Assembly (NCBI GenBank): GCA_002753185.1
Contig: PDZX01000036.1
Coordinates: 1 to 40,917, forward strand
DNA length: 40,917 nucleotides
Reading direction: 5' to 3'
DNA from: Magnetococcales bacterium WMHbin3
GTDB lineage: Bacteria; Pseudomonadota; Magnetococcia; Magnetococcales; Magnetaquicoccaceae
The notes under the pieces are model-generated. The model saw only the letters and a program-made list of their open reading frames with translations. It did not search any database and had not been told where the DNA came from. Shown piece after piece: positions 9,249 to 17,964 of the stretch. Each line of letters begins with the position of its first letter. Within the stretch, counting starts at the first letter, position 1. Both the position numbers and the translations under genes were made by a program.

Positions 9249-10325
9249 TCACATTCTGTCCGCGAAGACCTCATCCAGTGACGGGGCATCGACAAAGCGG
9301 AGACTCCACTCTTCCAGGGATTGGGAGGTGGCCTTGGCGATCTTTTCGCTCGCCCAGGCAGGGACAGACCCGAAGCGTCGTTGCAACTGCCGCATCAGAA
9401 TGGCGGCTTCGCCTTCCTGACGTCCATCCTGGAGCTTTTGCACCAAGAGGTGCTCCAGCTTTGGCAAGGCGGACAGTTCTTCCTCTGGCATCAGATCCAG
9501 CGTTGCCTCGAACATTTTCCTCCCCATCCGCATGACGGAGTCTGGGGTGATGCCCGCGTTATCCAGATGCTGCAATGAATTGCGCATGATTATTCTCCTG
9601 AGGCCATTCATGATATGGTTGAATGGTGTTGATATGCGTATCAGTCCGGCTTCATCCACTGCCGCGAACGCCTTTTTTCGTTCTTCCGTGCGCGACGAAA
9701 AACACTTAAAAGTGGCATTTCTGGGAATATTTTCCAGTTCGTTCAGAAAAATCACCCGAATGGGTTCCCCCCACGTTGGCGTGCTCTCATGGACACCTTT
9801 CGGTCCAACGGGTTGGAAGGCGAATCGGTCCAAAAACGATTTCCGTGCCGTGGCCGCGCTGATAATCACGGTGCGCAGTTGACGTTTTTTCAATTGTGCG
9901 CATATCCGGTACCAGTCGTCATATCTGGAGGCTTGCCTGAGCGCCGCCTCGTTCAAGCTTTGCGTGATCTTGATTTCGACCAGGATCTGGTCGGCGTCCA
10001 AATCCCGCAGTCCATCCGCCAGGAGCATGCGCTGCTCCTCCGTCCGACCTCCCAACTGACGTTGCATCAAGACGATGTCAGCCTTGGGCGGCAAGGAGAG
10101 GAGCGGCACCTCGGTGTGGACGTCGATGCCAACCGGCTCCAGCAATGCCTTGAGGGTCGCACCCACCAGGCAGTGCCAACAGGTCTTTGTGCCGGGGTCG
10201 TTCACGCGGCCTTTTCCATCCTTCGTTCCTCGCCGTGATTTTTCTTGGTAGTATTCCGCCAACGGGTCCGGTTCGGCAAGAAAAATGTGCGATGAATCAG
10301 TTGTGATGGCCGAAACGATGATCAA
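9249..10325 (-). CDS. Rpn/PD-(D/E)XK nuclease-like protein with DUF4351-type C-terminus
   Basis: A 358-residue protein. The N-terminal half has a PD-(D/E)XK-like core: Asp83 in PPKADIVL, then LVEIKI with Glu117 and Lys119, followed by a helix (RQASRYDDWYR). The C-terminus (about 300-355) has the LQRRFG...PAWASEKI...SLEEWSLR...SLDEVF pattern of DUF4351 tails found on Rpn-type recombination-promoting nuclease or transposase-like proteins. The start is a TTG at 10325 with weak ribosome-binding signal; the real start could be later. It lies between two DUF2442 C-termini in the same orientation, suggesting it arrived by a recombination event. Function beyond a likely DNA nuclease is unknown. Confidence 0.7.
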   Translation of the reverse strand: MIIVSAITTDSSHIFLAEPDPLAEYYQEKSRRGTKDGKGRVNDPGTKTCWHCLVGATLKALLEPVGIDVHTEVPLLSLPPKADIVLMQRQLGGRTEEQRMLLADGLRDLDADQILVEIKITQSLNEAALRQASRYDDWYRICAQLKKRQLRTVIISAATARKSFLDRFAFQPVGPKGVHESTPTWGEPIRVIFLNELENIPRNATFKCFSSRTEERKKAFAAVDEAGLIRISTPFNHIMNGLRRIIMRNSLQHLDNAGITPDSVMRMGRKMFEATLDLMPEEELSALPKLEHLLVQKLQDGRQEGEAAILMRQLQRRFGSVPAWASEKIAKATSQSLEEWSLRFVDAPSLDEVFADRM

Positions 10326-10375
10326 TACCCTAATTTACGATCAAAAAAAATTACGCATCCAGTGATTGGCGCTTT

Positions 10376-10633
10376 TTAACAACATGGAGCAGGTGCGCCA
10401 CGCAACAAACCTTCCGTTGACAGGTCCTCATCAATCTCTTCCCAATGGATACCATAACCACCACCGCAAACCTCCCATTGGCTGCGCTGTGCCTGAGTGG
10501 CCATGGCGAGTCTGGGAAACCATGCCAGGGGAACGGAGATGGTGCGCCCATCCTGCAAACGGACGATGATTGAGTCGTCGGTGCATTCCACATCGGAAAC
10601 ACGCTCATCCGCTCTGATTGCCAAAATACCCAT
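10376..10633 (-). CDS. DUF2442 domain protein
   Basis: An 85-residue protein with the DUF2442 pattern: VECTDDSIIVRLQDGR, then VPLAWFPRLAMA, then IHWEEIDEDLSTEGLL. Start ATG 10633 is chosen over the upstream ATG 10657 because GGAGAG sits five bases before it. It overlaps the end of the DUF4160 gene by 29 bases. DUF4160-DUF2442 pairs are widespread in accessory regions and are suspected, not proven, to act as toxin-antitoxin-like modules. A decayed second copy of its C-terminus lies at 9133-9247. Confidence 0.85.
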   Translation of the reverse strand: MGILAIRADERVSDVECTDDSIIVRLQDGRTISVPLAWFPRLAMATQAQRSQWEVCGGGYGIHWEEIDEDLSTEGLLRGAPAPCC

Positions 10634-10850
10634 ACCAACTCTCCAACAGCCGTTCACGGTGCTCCAGCAACAAGGAGCGCACCTGCGTCAATTCCTTGGG
10701 AGTATATCCCATATTCCAAGATAGTTGTAACGGATCCAACCAGAACTTGGCCGACCTGCCGTCCTTGTCAACATGGACATGTGCTGGCTCATTGGGTTCA
10801 TGACTGTAAAAATAAACACGAAACCCGGATGTTCTCCATATCGTCGGCAT
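10605..10850 (-). CDS. DUF4160 domain protein
   Basis: An 81-residue protein beginning MPTIWRTSGFRVYFYSHEP, followed by AHVHVDKDGRSAKFWL, the classic DUF4160 N-terminus. The longer frame (from 10886) adds 12 residues that the family lacks, so ATG 10850 is preferred. It is the first gene of the DUF4160-DUF2442 pair. No enzymatic residues are recognised; the AHVHV histidines are a conserved family feature of unknown role. Confidence 0.87.
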   Translation of the reverse strand: MPTIWRTSGFRVYFYSHEPNEPAHVHVDKDGRSAKFWLDPLQLSWNMGYTPKELTQVRSLLLEHRERLLESWYGYFGNQSG

Positions 10851-10886
10851 GGATTCAATTTTATAAGTAGTCAAGCATGAAGTCAA

Positions 10887-12299
10887 TCAAAACTGAAAAT
10901 AAATAAAATCCACCCTCTGAAATGCCCGCATATTCAAAATCCCCATAAACAGGCAGGTAGCCAAAACCGTTTCCGACCAGAAGCGCAAACGGGGAGAGGA
11001 GGCCAGGCGGGGAACCACGTAAAGGTCCACAGCGGCGTGCATCCATAGAAATAATGAGAAAAAAAACGCCTTGGTGAACAGGAACAAGGCGTACTGACGC
11101 TCCCGCGCGGTGTCGGCGAAGGGGGAGAGGGTCAAGTAATGAAACAGATGGGTCAGGTCGGTCTCGCGGAAGATCAGCCAGCCCAACTGGGTCAAGGTGA
11201 ACATCACAAGCCAGCGCAGCACGACCACTCCGGGAAGCTGACCCATGGCAACCAAAAAACGCACGGCTCCGGCAGCCCGATAGAGGGCAATCAGGAGACC
11301 ATGAAACAATCCCCACAACACGAAATTCCAACTCGCGCCATGCCACAGGCCGCACAAGAAAAAAGTCAATAATAAATTGATAAGATAACGAAAAAATCCG
11401 ACACGGGAACCGCCCAAAGGGATGTAGAGATAATCCCGGATCCAATTGGAAAGAGACATGTGCCAGCGCTTCCAGAACTCCCCTGGAGAGGTGGCGAGAT
11501 AGGGATGATTGAAATTGCGACTCAATTCGAAACCGAACAGCCGCGCCACCCCGCGGGCAATGTCGGTGTAACCGGAAAAATCGGCCAGAATCTGCACGGT
11601 AAAGGCGAACACCCCGGCCCACAACACCGCGAACGGGGGATTTTCCAGCAAGAAAACGTTGTTGACGATCAGGGCGGCATTGTCGGCGATCACCAGCTTC
11701 TCGAAAAAACCCCACGTCATCAACACGATCCCGGAACGCACCGTGGCGGCATCGATGCGCTTCTCCCGGCGCACCTGCGGCAGGATGTCACCCCCGCGAC
11801 CGATGGGGCCAGCCACCAACTGAGCGAAAAAGCTCACATAAACGCCGAATTCAACAAAGTCGTGACAGGCCCGGATCTTCCCCCGATAGACGTCCGTGGT
11901 GTAACTGATGGACTGAAACGTGTAAAAAGAGATCCCCACCGGCAACACGATCTCCAACACCAGGCGCGGCGGGACAAAACCGAACCAGGCGACCAGCGAG
12001 GTCACGTTCTCGACAAAAAAGCCGAAATACTTGAAAATGGCCAACAGACCCAGATTGGCCGTCAGACTCACCAGCAACAGACGCCAACGCAGCCCAGGAT
12101 GACGCTCCATGGCCCGCGCCACCAGATAATCGATGCTGGTGGTCGCCAGCAGGGGATACAAAAACCACGGGTGGACATACCCGTAAAAGAAACCGCTCGC
12201 CACCAATAAAAAATATTGCTGGGGGCGATGGGGCAGCCGCCAGTAGATCGTCAGGACGGCCAGCAAAAACACCAGAAAATCAATCGAATGAAATATCAT
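10887..12299 (-). CDS. MBOAT family O-acyltransferase (AlgI-like), copy 2
   Basis: A 470-residue polytopic protein with the same signature segments as copy 1: LPVGISFYTFQSISY, FSGYTDIARG, FWKRWHMSLSNWIRDYLY (His280) and CGLWHGASWNF (His320). The sequence is clearly diverged from copy 1, so it is not a recent duplicate. Its probable partner is the divergent SGNH-like gene starting at 12298. The ATG at 12299 overlaps the ATG of that gene within CATG. The N-terminus MIFHSIDFLVFLL is typical of the family, so this start is well supported. Likely role: transfer of an acyl group across the inner membrane onto a glycan. Confidence 0.92.
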   Translation of the reverse strand: MIFHSIDFLVFLLAVLTIYWRLPHRPQQYFLLVASGFFYGYVHPWFLYPLLATTSIDYLVARAMERHPGLRWRLLLVSLTANLGLLAIFKYFGFFVENVTSLVAWFGFVPPRLVLEIVLPVGISFYTFQSISYTTDVYRGKIRACHDFVEFGVYVSFFAQLVAGPIGRGGDILPQVRREKRIDAATVRSGIVLMTWGFFEKLVIADNAALIVNNVFLLENPPFAVLWAGVFAFTVQILADFSGYTDIARGVARLFGFELSRNFNHPYLATSPGEFWKRWHMSLSNWIRDYLYIPLGGSRVGFFRYLINLLLTFFLCGLWHGASWNFVLWGLFHGLLIALYRAAGAVRFLVAMGQLPGVVVLRWLVMFTLTQLGWLIFRETDLTHLFHYLTLSPFADTARERQYALFLFTKAFFFSLFLWMHAAVDLYVVPRLASSPRLRFWSETVLATCLFMGILNMRAFQRVDFIYFQF

Positions 12300-13491
12300 G
12301 AGCGAACTGTCCGCGCCAAACCCATCCCCCTCGCCCGCCGCAAGCGCCCACCCGCCCCTCGGCCCGCAAGAAGTCTATCAAAGTCACCCAGCCACGAAAA
12401 GCGCTCCCGTCCCCTGGCTCCGTGGCAAGCTATCGATCCCGATCCTTTTGGCTTGCCTGCTCCTGCTCCCCGCCCTGCCGGGCCGGTTCTCCCCCACCAT
12501 CCCCTACAACCCCGCCAACCGCAAGGAATTGGCAGCAAAAAAGCCAGATTTCGTCTTCATCGGCAACTCCATGCTCTTCTCCCGCATCGACCCCCCTGCC
12601 CTGGCCAGCACGCCGGGAGGCGGCTCCGGCATGAACCTGACCATGGGCGGCGTCTTCTCCGCCCACTGGTATCTCTGGCTCAAGAACGACATCATCCCCT
12701 CCGGGCACCGGCCCCGCGCCACCTTTCTCTTCTTCCGGGACGACGAACTCACCACCCCCTACCGCTCGGTCTCCACCCCGGAAGAACGCGCCCTGCTGGC
12801 CAAGGCATCCGTGGATGACGAGCGGGAACTCCACGAGGCGCTGGCCTTCCATCGCCCCTTCATCGACCGGCTGGAAACGTTTTTTTATGATCTCTATCCC
12901 ATCCAGCTCAAGCGCAACGACCTGGACTGGCTCCTGGACTCGCTGGCCCTGCTCCCTGCCCTGCCCGATTATTCCGGCATGTTGTGGCGCAAGAAATTCG
13001 GCTCCCCGACCGTGACCCCGGAAGAGGAAAACGTCCTCTTCGAACAGCGCCAGACCTTCAAGCGGGAGATCAAGGATACCCTCTTCAGCGCCAACGGCTT
13101 CCGCCCCAGACCCGCCCCCCGCGCGACCACGGACACCCAAGCCAAACCCGCGCTCACCTTCGCCGAACAACTCCCCCACTCGCTGCTGCCGGCCATGCTG
13201 CGCCTGGCCAGGGAACACGGGCTGCGCCTGGAGTTCGTATTGGTGAAACAACGTCCCAACCTCGACGGCAGCCCCCTGATCCGCCCGGCCTCGGAACAAC
13301 GCTACCTGGCGGACCTGCGGGATTATCTGGCTGCCCATGGCGCCGGCCTGCACGACGACAATCCGGACGAGCGCTGGACCCCGGAACACTATTACGACCA
13401 GTGGCACATCGCCCCCCGCTTCAAGGCGCTCTACACCCAGCGCTTCGTGGCCGGCAAGCCCGACATCTTCACCCCCCGGTTTTCTCCTTGA
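12298..13491 (+). CDS. SGNH/DltD-like membrane-anchored protein, partner of MBOAT copy 2
   Basis: A 397-residue protein: a Pro/Ser-rich cytoplasmic N-terminus, one membrane segment at about 46-60, then an extracytoplasmic domain. FVFIGNSMLFSRIDP (Ser91) matches SGNH block I, and YYDQWHIAPRFK (Asp367, His370) matches the block V Asp/His pair, as in DltD-like acyl-transfer partners. The start is less certain than for the MBOAT gene. ATG 12298 shares two bases with the divergent MBOAT ATG and has no clear ribosome-binding site, so a later start before the membrane segment is possible. Confidence 0.72.
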   Translation: MSELSAPNPSPSPAASAHPPLGPQEVYQSHPATKSAPVPWLRGKLSIPILLACLLLLPALPGRFSPTIPYNPANRKELAAKKPDFVFIGNSMLFSRIDPPALASTPGGGSGMNLTMGGVFSAHWYLWLKNDIIPSGHRPRATFLFFRDDELTTPYRSVSTPEERALLAKASVDDERELHEALAFHRPFIDRLETFFYDLYPIQLKRNDLDWLLDSLALLPALPDYSGMLWRKKFGSPTVTPEEENVLFEQRQTFKREIKDTLFSANGFRPRPAPRATTDTQAKPALTFAEQLPHSLLPAMLRLAREHGLRLEFVLVKQRPNLDGSPLIRPASEQRYLADLRDYLAAHGAGLHDDNPDERWTPEHYYDQWHIAPRFKALYTQRFVAGKPDIFTPRFSP

Positions 13492-13564
13492 CTTTCGCGA
13501 ACTCCGGGGAAATCCTGCACGCTGGCCACGTGTTTTTCGTTCCACTCTCGCCAAAGGAGCAGAC

Positions 13565-15193
13565 ATGGTCGTACTGGGAATCGGCGGTTTCATGCACGAC
13601 TACAATTGCGCCATCATCGACCTCAAGAAGAAGCGCGTGGCCATGTTCGAGGCCGAACGCATCTCCCGGCGCAAGCACCACGTCATCCGCAAGGAGGACG
13701 ACATGTTGGCGCCCATCCGCCAATGTTGCGACACTCTGGATATCGCCTTGCGCCACATCGACGTGGTGGTCTTTGGCCACACCGATCCCTTTCCCTGTCG
13801 GGAGTGGATCAAGGAGCGCCTGGGACGCGGCAAGAAGTACATCGACGTGGACCATCACCATTGCCACGCCGCCGGGGCCTTCTTCGCCTCAGGGCTGGAG
13901 TCCGCCGCCATCGTCACCCTGGACGGCTTCGGCGATGGCGCCAGTGGCATCCTGGCGCACGGTCGCGGCAAATCCATCGATGTGCTGGAACGGTTGAGCG
14001 ATCAGGACAGCATCGGCCTGGAATACACCCGCGCCACCTATCACCTGGGCCTGGGGGGCTACGGGGCCGAAGGCAAGACCCAAGGACTGGCCCCCTATGG
14101 CGAACCGACCCTCTTCGACCGCTACATGGAGCAGATCGAGATCCTCCCCAGCGGCCAGATGCGCCTGGGCGAGGCGCTGCGCACCCAGGCCTCCCGCCTG
14201 GCGGTGGAGGGGGGCTACCTGAACGCACAACTGCTCAACAACGACTTCCTCGACGAGCAACTGCCGCGCCGCATCGATCCGGAACCCATCACCCGCGACC
14301 ACATGAATCTGGCCGCCAGCATCCAGAAAACCCTGGAGACCGTGGCGGGCCGTCTGTGTACCATCGCCAGACAACGCACCGGCGAGGCCGATCTGGTCTT
14401 GGGCGGCGGCGTGACCATGAACTCCTCCCTCAACGGCAAACTCCTGGAGCAGGGGTTTCGCAGGATCTTTCCCCTGCCCATGGCCTCGGATCGCGGCATC
14501 GGTCTGGGCGCGGCCCTGTATTATGTCCATCAGGTCCTGGGCGAGGAGCGGTTTTTCAAGCTCGATTCGGTCTTTCACGGGCAGGCCTTTGCCGACAAGG
14601 CGGGCGAGTCCGCCATGCGCCGCGCCGGCTTGCGGGTCGTCAAGGGGGAGGACGTCATCGAGATCGCGGCGCGCGCCCTGGCCGAGGGCAAGATCATCGG
14701 CTGGTTCCAGGGCCGCTCGGAGATGGGCGCCCGCGCCCTGGGCAATCGCAGCATTTTGGCCGACCCCCGCCAGGCGGACATGAAGGACATCATCAACGCG
14801 CGGGTCAAGCATCGGGAGTGGTTCCGTCCCTTTGCCCCGGTGGCCCTGGCCGGGGATGCCCCCGGTTATTTCGACTACCCCCCGGAGGTGGCGGATCTGG
14901 ACTTCATGACCTTCACCACCCCCGCCCGTCAGGCGGCCAGGGAGGCATGCCCCGCCGTGGTCCATGTGGATGGCACGGCCCGGTTGCAGGTGCTGCGCGC
15001 CACCGATGATCGTCCCTATGCCCGGCTGATCCGCCGGTTCGGCGCGTTGACCGGCGTGCCGGTTTTGTTGAACACCAGCTTCAACGATCAGGGCGAGCCT
15101 ATTGTCGAGGCCCCGGAAGAGGCGGTCCAGACCTTCCTGAAGGCGGACATGGATCTGTTGTGCATCGGCAATCTGCTGGGCTACAAGTCATGA
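13565..15193 (+). CDS. Carbamoyltransferase, NodU/CmcH family
   Basis: A 542-residue cytoplasmic enzyme that makes carbamoyl adenylate from carbamoyl phosphate and ATP and transfers the carbamoyl group to a hydroxyl. The N-terminal domain has GIGGFMHDYNCAI, EAERISRRKHH and DHHHCHAAGAF (about 96-106), the metal/carbamoyl phosphate site. The C-terminal domain has WFQGRSEMGARALGNRSIL and KHREWFRPFAP, both family hallmarks. ATG 13565 is preceded by AAAGGAG eight bases upstream. The frame stays open 76 codons further upstream, but that part is a shadow of the SGNH gene. A weak TTGACT at 13488-13493 could be a -35 box. The substrate is probably a sugar of the surface glycan, as NodU carbamoylates Nod factors. 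Confidence 0.92.
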   Translation: MVVLGIGGFMHDYNCAIIDLKKKRVAMFEAERISRRKHHVIRKEDDMLAPIRQCCDTLDIALRHIDVVVFGHTDPFPCREWIKERLGRGKKYIDVDHHHCHAAGAFFASGLESAAIVTLDGFGDGASGILAHGRGKSIDVLERLSDQDSIGLEYTRATYHLGLGGYGAEGKTQGLAPYGEPTLFDRYMEQIEILPSGQMRLGEALRTQASRLAVEGGYLNAQLLNNDFLDEQLPRRIDPEPITRDHMNLAASIQKTLETVAGRLCTIARQRTGEADLVLGGGVTMNSSLNGKLLEQGFRRIFPLPMASDRGIGLGAALYYVHQVLGEERFFKLDSVFHGQAFADKAGESAMRRAGLRVVKGEDVIEIAARALAEGKIIGWFQGRSEMGARALGNRSILADPRQADMKDIINARVKHREWFRPFAPVALAGDAPGYFDYPPEVADLDFMTFTTPARQAAREACPAVVHVDGTARLQVLRATDDRPYARLIRRFGALTGVPVLLNTSFNDQGEPIVEAPEEAVQTFLKADMDLLCIGNLLGYKS

Positions 15194-16164
15194 ACTGGCG
15201 CGCCATCCCGGAAAAATGGCGCGTCCTCAGCACCCGCGCCGCGACCATGGGCTGGCGGGAGGCAGTGCGCGTCTCCCTGATGCACGCCCTGCGCACCCCT
15301 GCCGATGTGATCCCCCTGGCCAACTGCAATACGAAAAATTATTTCCCGCGCAAGAGCCAGGCAGAAGAACGCGCCCAGCAAAAAGGCTTGCGCCGCGCCA
15401 GGGAGGACGCTGCCCTGTCGCTGCACGACGCATCCAACATCGACAAGATCTATCCCCTGGTCTTTCATCACGGCGAGCGCCTGATCCGCTACGCCCGCAT
15501 CCCGGCGCGCAGTGAATCCAGGGGGCTGGTGGTCTTTTTCCATGGTTTCAACTCCTGGTTTCACACCGGGCCGCTGCAACCCTTCGAGCATTTCGATCTG
15601 CTCGCCCCGTGGGACACTTTCGGCTGGAAGCGCCAGGGCAGTTGGTTCTGGGGGGAAAAGGGCAACGGCTTCGTGGCGGAGATGATTCGGGCGCTGATCC
15701 GGGAACAACACCCCGACCCTGCCGTGCCGCTCTTTTGCATGGGCAGTTCCATGGGGGGGTTCGGCGCGCTCTGGCATGGCATCTCCCTGGGGTGCCGCGC
15801 CATCTATGCCATGGCCCCGCAGGTGGATCTTGCCGCCAAGGTCACCGATTACGGCAGCGACAACCGCAACAACCCTTACGGCTTCCTGCAAGGGGAGTCC
15901 ATGGATTCCCTCCCCGATCTGCTGCGGCTGGCGGCGGAACGGGAGACCCTGCCCCCCTTGTTTCTGATCCAGAATCTTTACGACCCGGTCAACGAATTCC
16001 CCGCACACGCCTACCGTCTGCTGGATCTCTACCATGGCAAGCGCGCCTGGTACGGATTGCGCGTCCATCCCGGCATCCTGCACGAGGGGGACGGCTCGCA
16101 GGCCGAGGCGGAGTTGTTTTTCTCCATGGTCCTGGACCGCGCACCCGATGCCGCCTGCCCCTGA
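15190..16164 (+). CDS. Alpha/beta hydrolase
   Basis: A 324-residue protein with an alpha/beta hydrolase core. VVFFHGFNSW (about 114-123) gives the oxyanion loop and FCMGSSMGGFGALW holds the nucleophile elbow with Ser187. QNLYDPVNEFP contributes the expected acidic residue and HPGILHEGDG a candidate catalytic His. ATG 15190 overlaps the carbamoyltransferase stop (ATGA), so they are translated together. It may remove or transfer an ester group on the glycan or its precursor; the substrate is unknown. There is no signal peptide, suggesting a cytoplasmic location. Confidence 0.78.
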   Translation: MNWRAIPEKWRVLSTRAATMGWREAVRVSLMHALRTPADVIPLANCNTKNYFPRKSQAEERAQQKGLRRAREDAALSLHDASNIDKIYPLVFHHGERLIRYARIPARSESRGLVVFFHGFNSWFHTGPLQPFEHFDLLAPWDTFGWKRQGSWFWGEKGNGFVAEMIRALIREQHPDPAVPLFCMGSSMGGFGALWHGISLGCRAIYAMAPQVDLAAKVTDYGSDNRNNPYGFLQGESMDSLPDLLRLAAERETLPPLFLIQNLYDPVNEFPAHAYRLLDLYHGKRAWYGLRVHPGILHEGDGSQAEAELFFSMVLDRAPDAACP

Positions 16165-17140
16165 CCCGCCTTTGCTGCTGGTGGTGGTGGACACCGAGGA
16201 GGAGTTCGACTGGAACCTCCCGGTCAGGCGCGAGGCGGTCTCGGTGGACGCCATGGCCAGCATCGCAGCGGGTCAGGAGGTGTGCGAGAGTTTCGGTGCA
16301 AAACCCGTCTACGTGCTGACCCATGCGGTGGTCACCCAGGAGGCGGGCATCGCTCCCTTGCGTCCTTTTTTCGCTACGGGGCGTGCCGTGGCGGGCGCCC
16401 ATCTCCACCCCTGGAACACCCCGCCCCTGGACGAGGAACTCTCGCCCCGCCTCTCCTTTCCCGGCAATCTCCCGGCGGAACTGGAGCGCGCCAAGCTGAT
16501 CACCCTGACCCTGGCCATCGAAAGCGCCCTGGGCCAACGACCCATCGTTTACAAGGCCGGTCGTTACGGCATCGGTCCCAACACCCATGCCCTCCTGACC
16601 GAGTTGGGCTACCGGTTCGATCTCAGCCCTTCGCCCCCCTTCGACCTCTCCCCGGAGGGGGGACCGGATTTTTCCCATCACGGCGTCCAGCCTTCCCTGG
16701 CCGGTCCCGACGGGAACCTGCTCACCCTGCCCACCACCGGGGGCTATTACGGCCTGCTGGCCGGACGCAGCGCCCATGCGCGGTTTCGCGCCAGCCGTCA
16801 TCCCCTGGCCGTCGCCTTGCGGCTGCCGGGTCTGCTGGCCAGGGGCGGGTTGCTCAACCGCATCCGCCTCTCTCCGGAGGGGGCGACCCTCCCGGAGATG
16901 AAACGGCTGACCAGGGCGCTGTTCGCCAGGGGCACGCGCGTTTTTTCAATCAGCTTTCATTCGCCGACCCTCTGTCCGGGCCATACCCCCTATGTGCGCA
17001 ACCAGGCCGATTTGCGGGCATTTTTGCAGAAGCTCGCAGGGTATCTACACTTTTTCACCACGGAGTTGGGGGGCCGCTGCACCACCCCCCTGGAATTGCC
17101 GTCTCACATCGGCAGATCCAGCGCCACCAGTTCGGTATAA
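16148..17140 (+). CDS. Polysaccharide deacetylase-like protein (WalW type)
   Basis: A 330-residue protein of the NodB-like fold. LLLVVVDTEEEFDWN (Asp15 and neighbours) provides the catalytic/metal acid and AHLHPWNTPP the histidine site of the WalW-type subgroup. YKAGRYGIG and SISFHSPTLCPGH match later family motifs. ATG 16148 lies inside the end of the hydrolase gene (17-base overlap). Its end overlaps the opposite-strand GNAT gene by 37 bases. It differs clearly from the DUF3473 deacetylase at the left edge, so two kinds of deacetylase serve this locus. The substrate is inferred to be a glycan. Confidence 0.8.
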   Translation: MPPAPDPPLLLVVVDTEEEFDWNLPVRREAVSVDAMASIAAGQEVCESFGAKPVYVLTHAVVTQEAGIAPLRPFFATGRAVAGAHLHPWNTPPLDEELSPRLSFPGNLPAELERAKLITLTLAIESALGQRPIVYKAGRYGIGPNTHALLTELGYRFDLSPSPPFDLSPEGGPDFSHHGVQPSLAGPDGNLLTLPTTGGYYGLLAGRSAHARFRASRHPLAVALRLPGLLARGGLLNRIRLSPEGATLPEMKRLTRALFARGTRVFSISFHSPTLCPGHTPYVRNQADLRAFLQKLAGYLHFFTTELGGRCTTPLELPSHIGRSSATSSV

Positions 17141-17964
17141 AGCCAGGTGATGTCGCGTTCCTCCAGCCGGTCGGAGAGGAACATGCGCGGCTGGGTGTCG
17201 AGGATCGTCAAGCCGAATCCTGGCCGAACCGGGAGATAACGGGACGGGATGTGCAGGGTCATCACCCCGTGTCGCCGGAAAAGATATCGCCCCAGCGCGG
17301 AATGGCAAGAAAAAAAAATCTCCCCGTCGCTGACATGCAGGATCCGCAGGGCGGGCAGTCGTTTCCAGCGCCCCAGCTTGCCGACCACCAGGCAATACCC
17401 CCGTTGCGCGTCGCCGAGGGCCAATTGGGTCAGCCAGGGGAAGGGGCGATGATGGACCAGATCCCTGGCGGCGTCGGGTGGCAGAACCGCCTGGGCATCC
17501 TCCACGACCACCCGCGCCTGGCGGGCCAGCGGCCATGGCAGGGGGGCGGGCAGGACCGTCACCCGATCGCCGATCGGGCGGTAGCGCCGGGTCTGGTAGA
17601 CCTTGGCCACGGTCGGATTGGGGGTCAGCATGGTGACATGATAGCCGCTCTGGGCTTGCAGGGCGCGCCACAACCCCAGGCCCAGATGGCGATAGGGTTT
17701 TAGCACGATCCAGCTATTTTGATTGCAAAAACGCTCCGTCACCCCGCGTATCGTCTGTTCCGAGTAAATGGCCATGAACACCCCCACCACCCGCCCTTCG
17801 GCCACGAGCATGAAGCCGTGATTGGGGGCGTCGGCCATCCAGGGTTGGGAATAGGCGAGCTGCCAGGCTTGCGGGGAGATGGTGCGGTTGATGTTTTCGT
17901 GCAGGAAGCGGCAGGCGGCCTCCAGGTCCTGGTCCAGGATCGGCAGAAGTTCGACGCTGCTCAC
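17104..17964 (-). CDS. GNAT-like acyltransferase
   Basis: A 286-residue protein. The N-terminal half has a GNAT-like fold signature: ISPQAWQLAYSQPW, HGFMLVAEGRVVGVF (beta strands), then FCNQNSWIVLKPYRHLGLGLWRAL, which resembles the acyl-CoA binding loop. The C-terminal half is not recognised and may be a second, degenerate GNAT-like domain. GTG 17964 overlaps the FkbH stop as GTGA. It closes the ACP / MaoC-SDR / FkbH cassette and is the natural candidate to move the ACP-bound acyl group onto an amino sugar or another acceptor. That role is inference from position. Confidence 0.72.
   Translation of the reverse strand: MSSVELLPILDQDLEAACRFLHENINRTISPQAWQLAYSQPWMADAPNHGFMLVAEGRVVGVFMAIYSEQTIRGVTERFCNQNSWIVLKPYRHLGLGLWRALQAQSGYHVTMLTPNPTVAKVYQTRRYRPIGDRVTVLPAPLPWPLARQARVVVEDAQAVLPPDAARDLVHHRPFPWLTQLALGDAQRGYCLVVGKLGRWKRLPALRILHVSDGEIFFSCHSALGRYLFRRHGVMTLHIPSRYLPVRPGFGLTILDTQPRMFLSDRLEERDITWLYTELVALDLPM

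Noticed and set aside
13488-13516. Promoter for the carbamoyltransferase (TTGACT)
   Set aside because: The -35 is fair, but the best -10 at 17 bases (AATCCT) matches only 3 of 6, so it is mentioned but not called.
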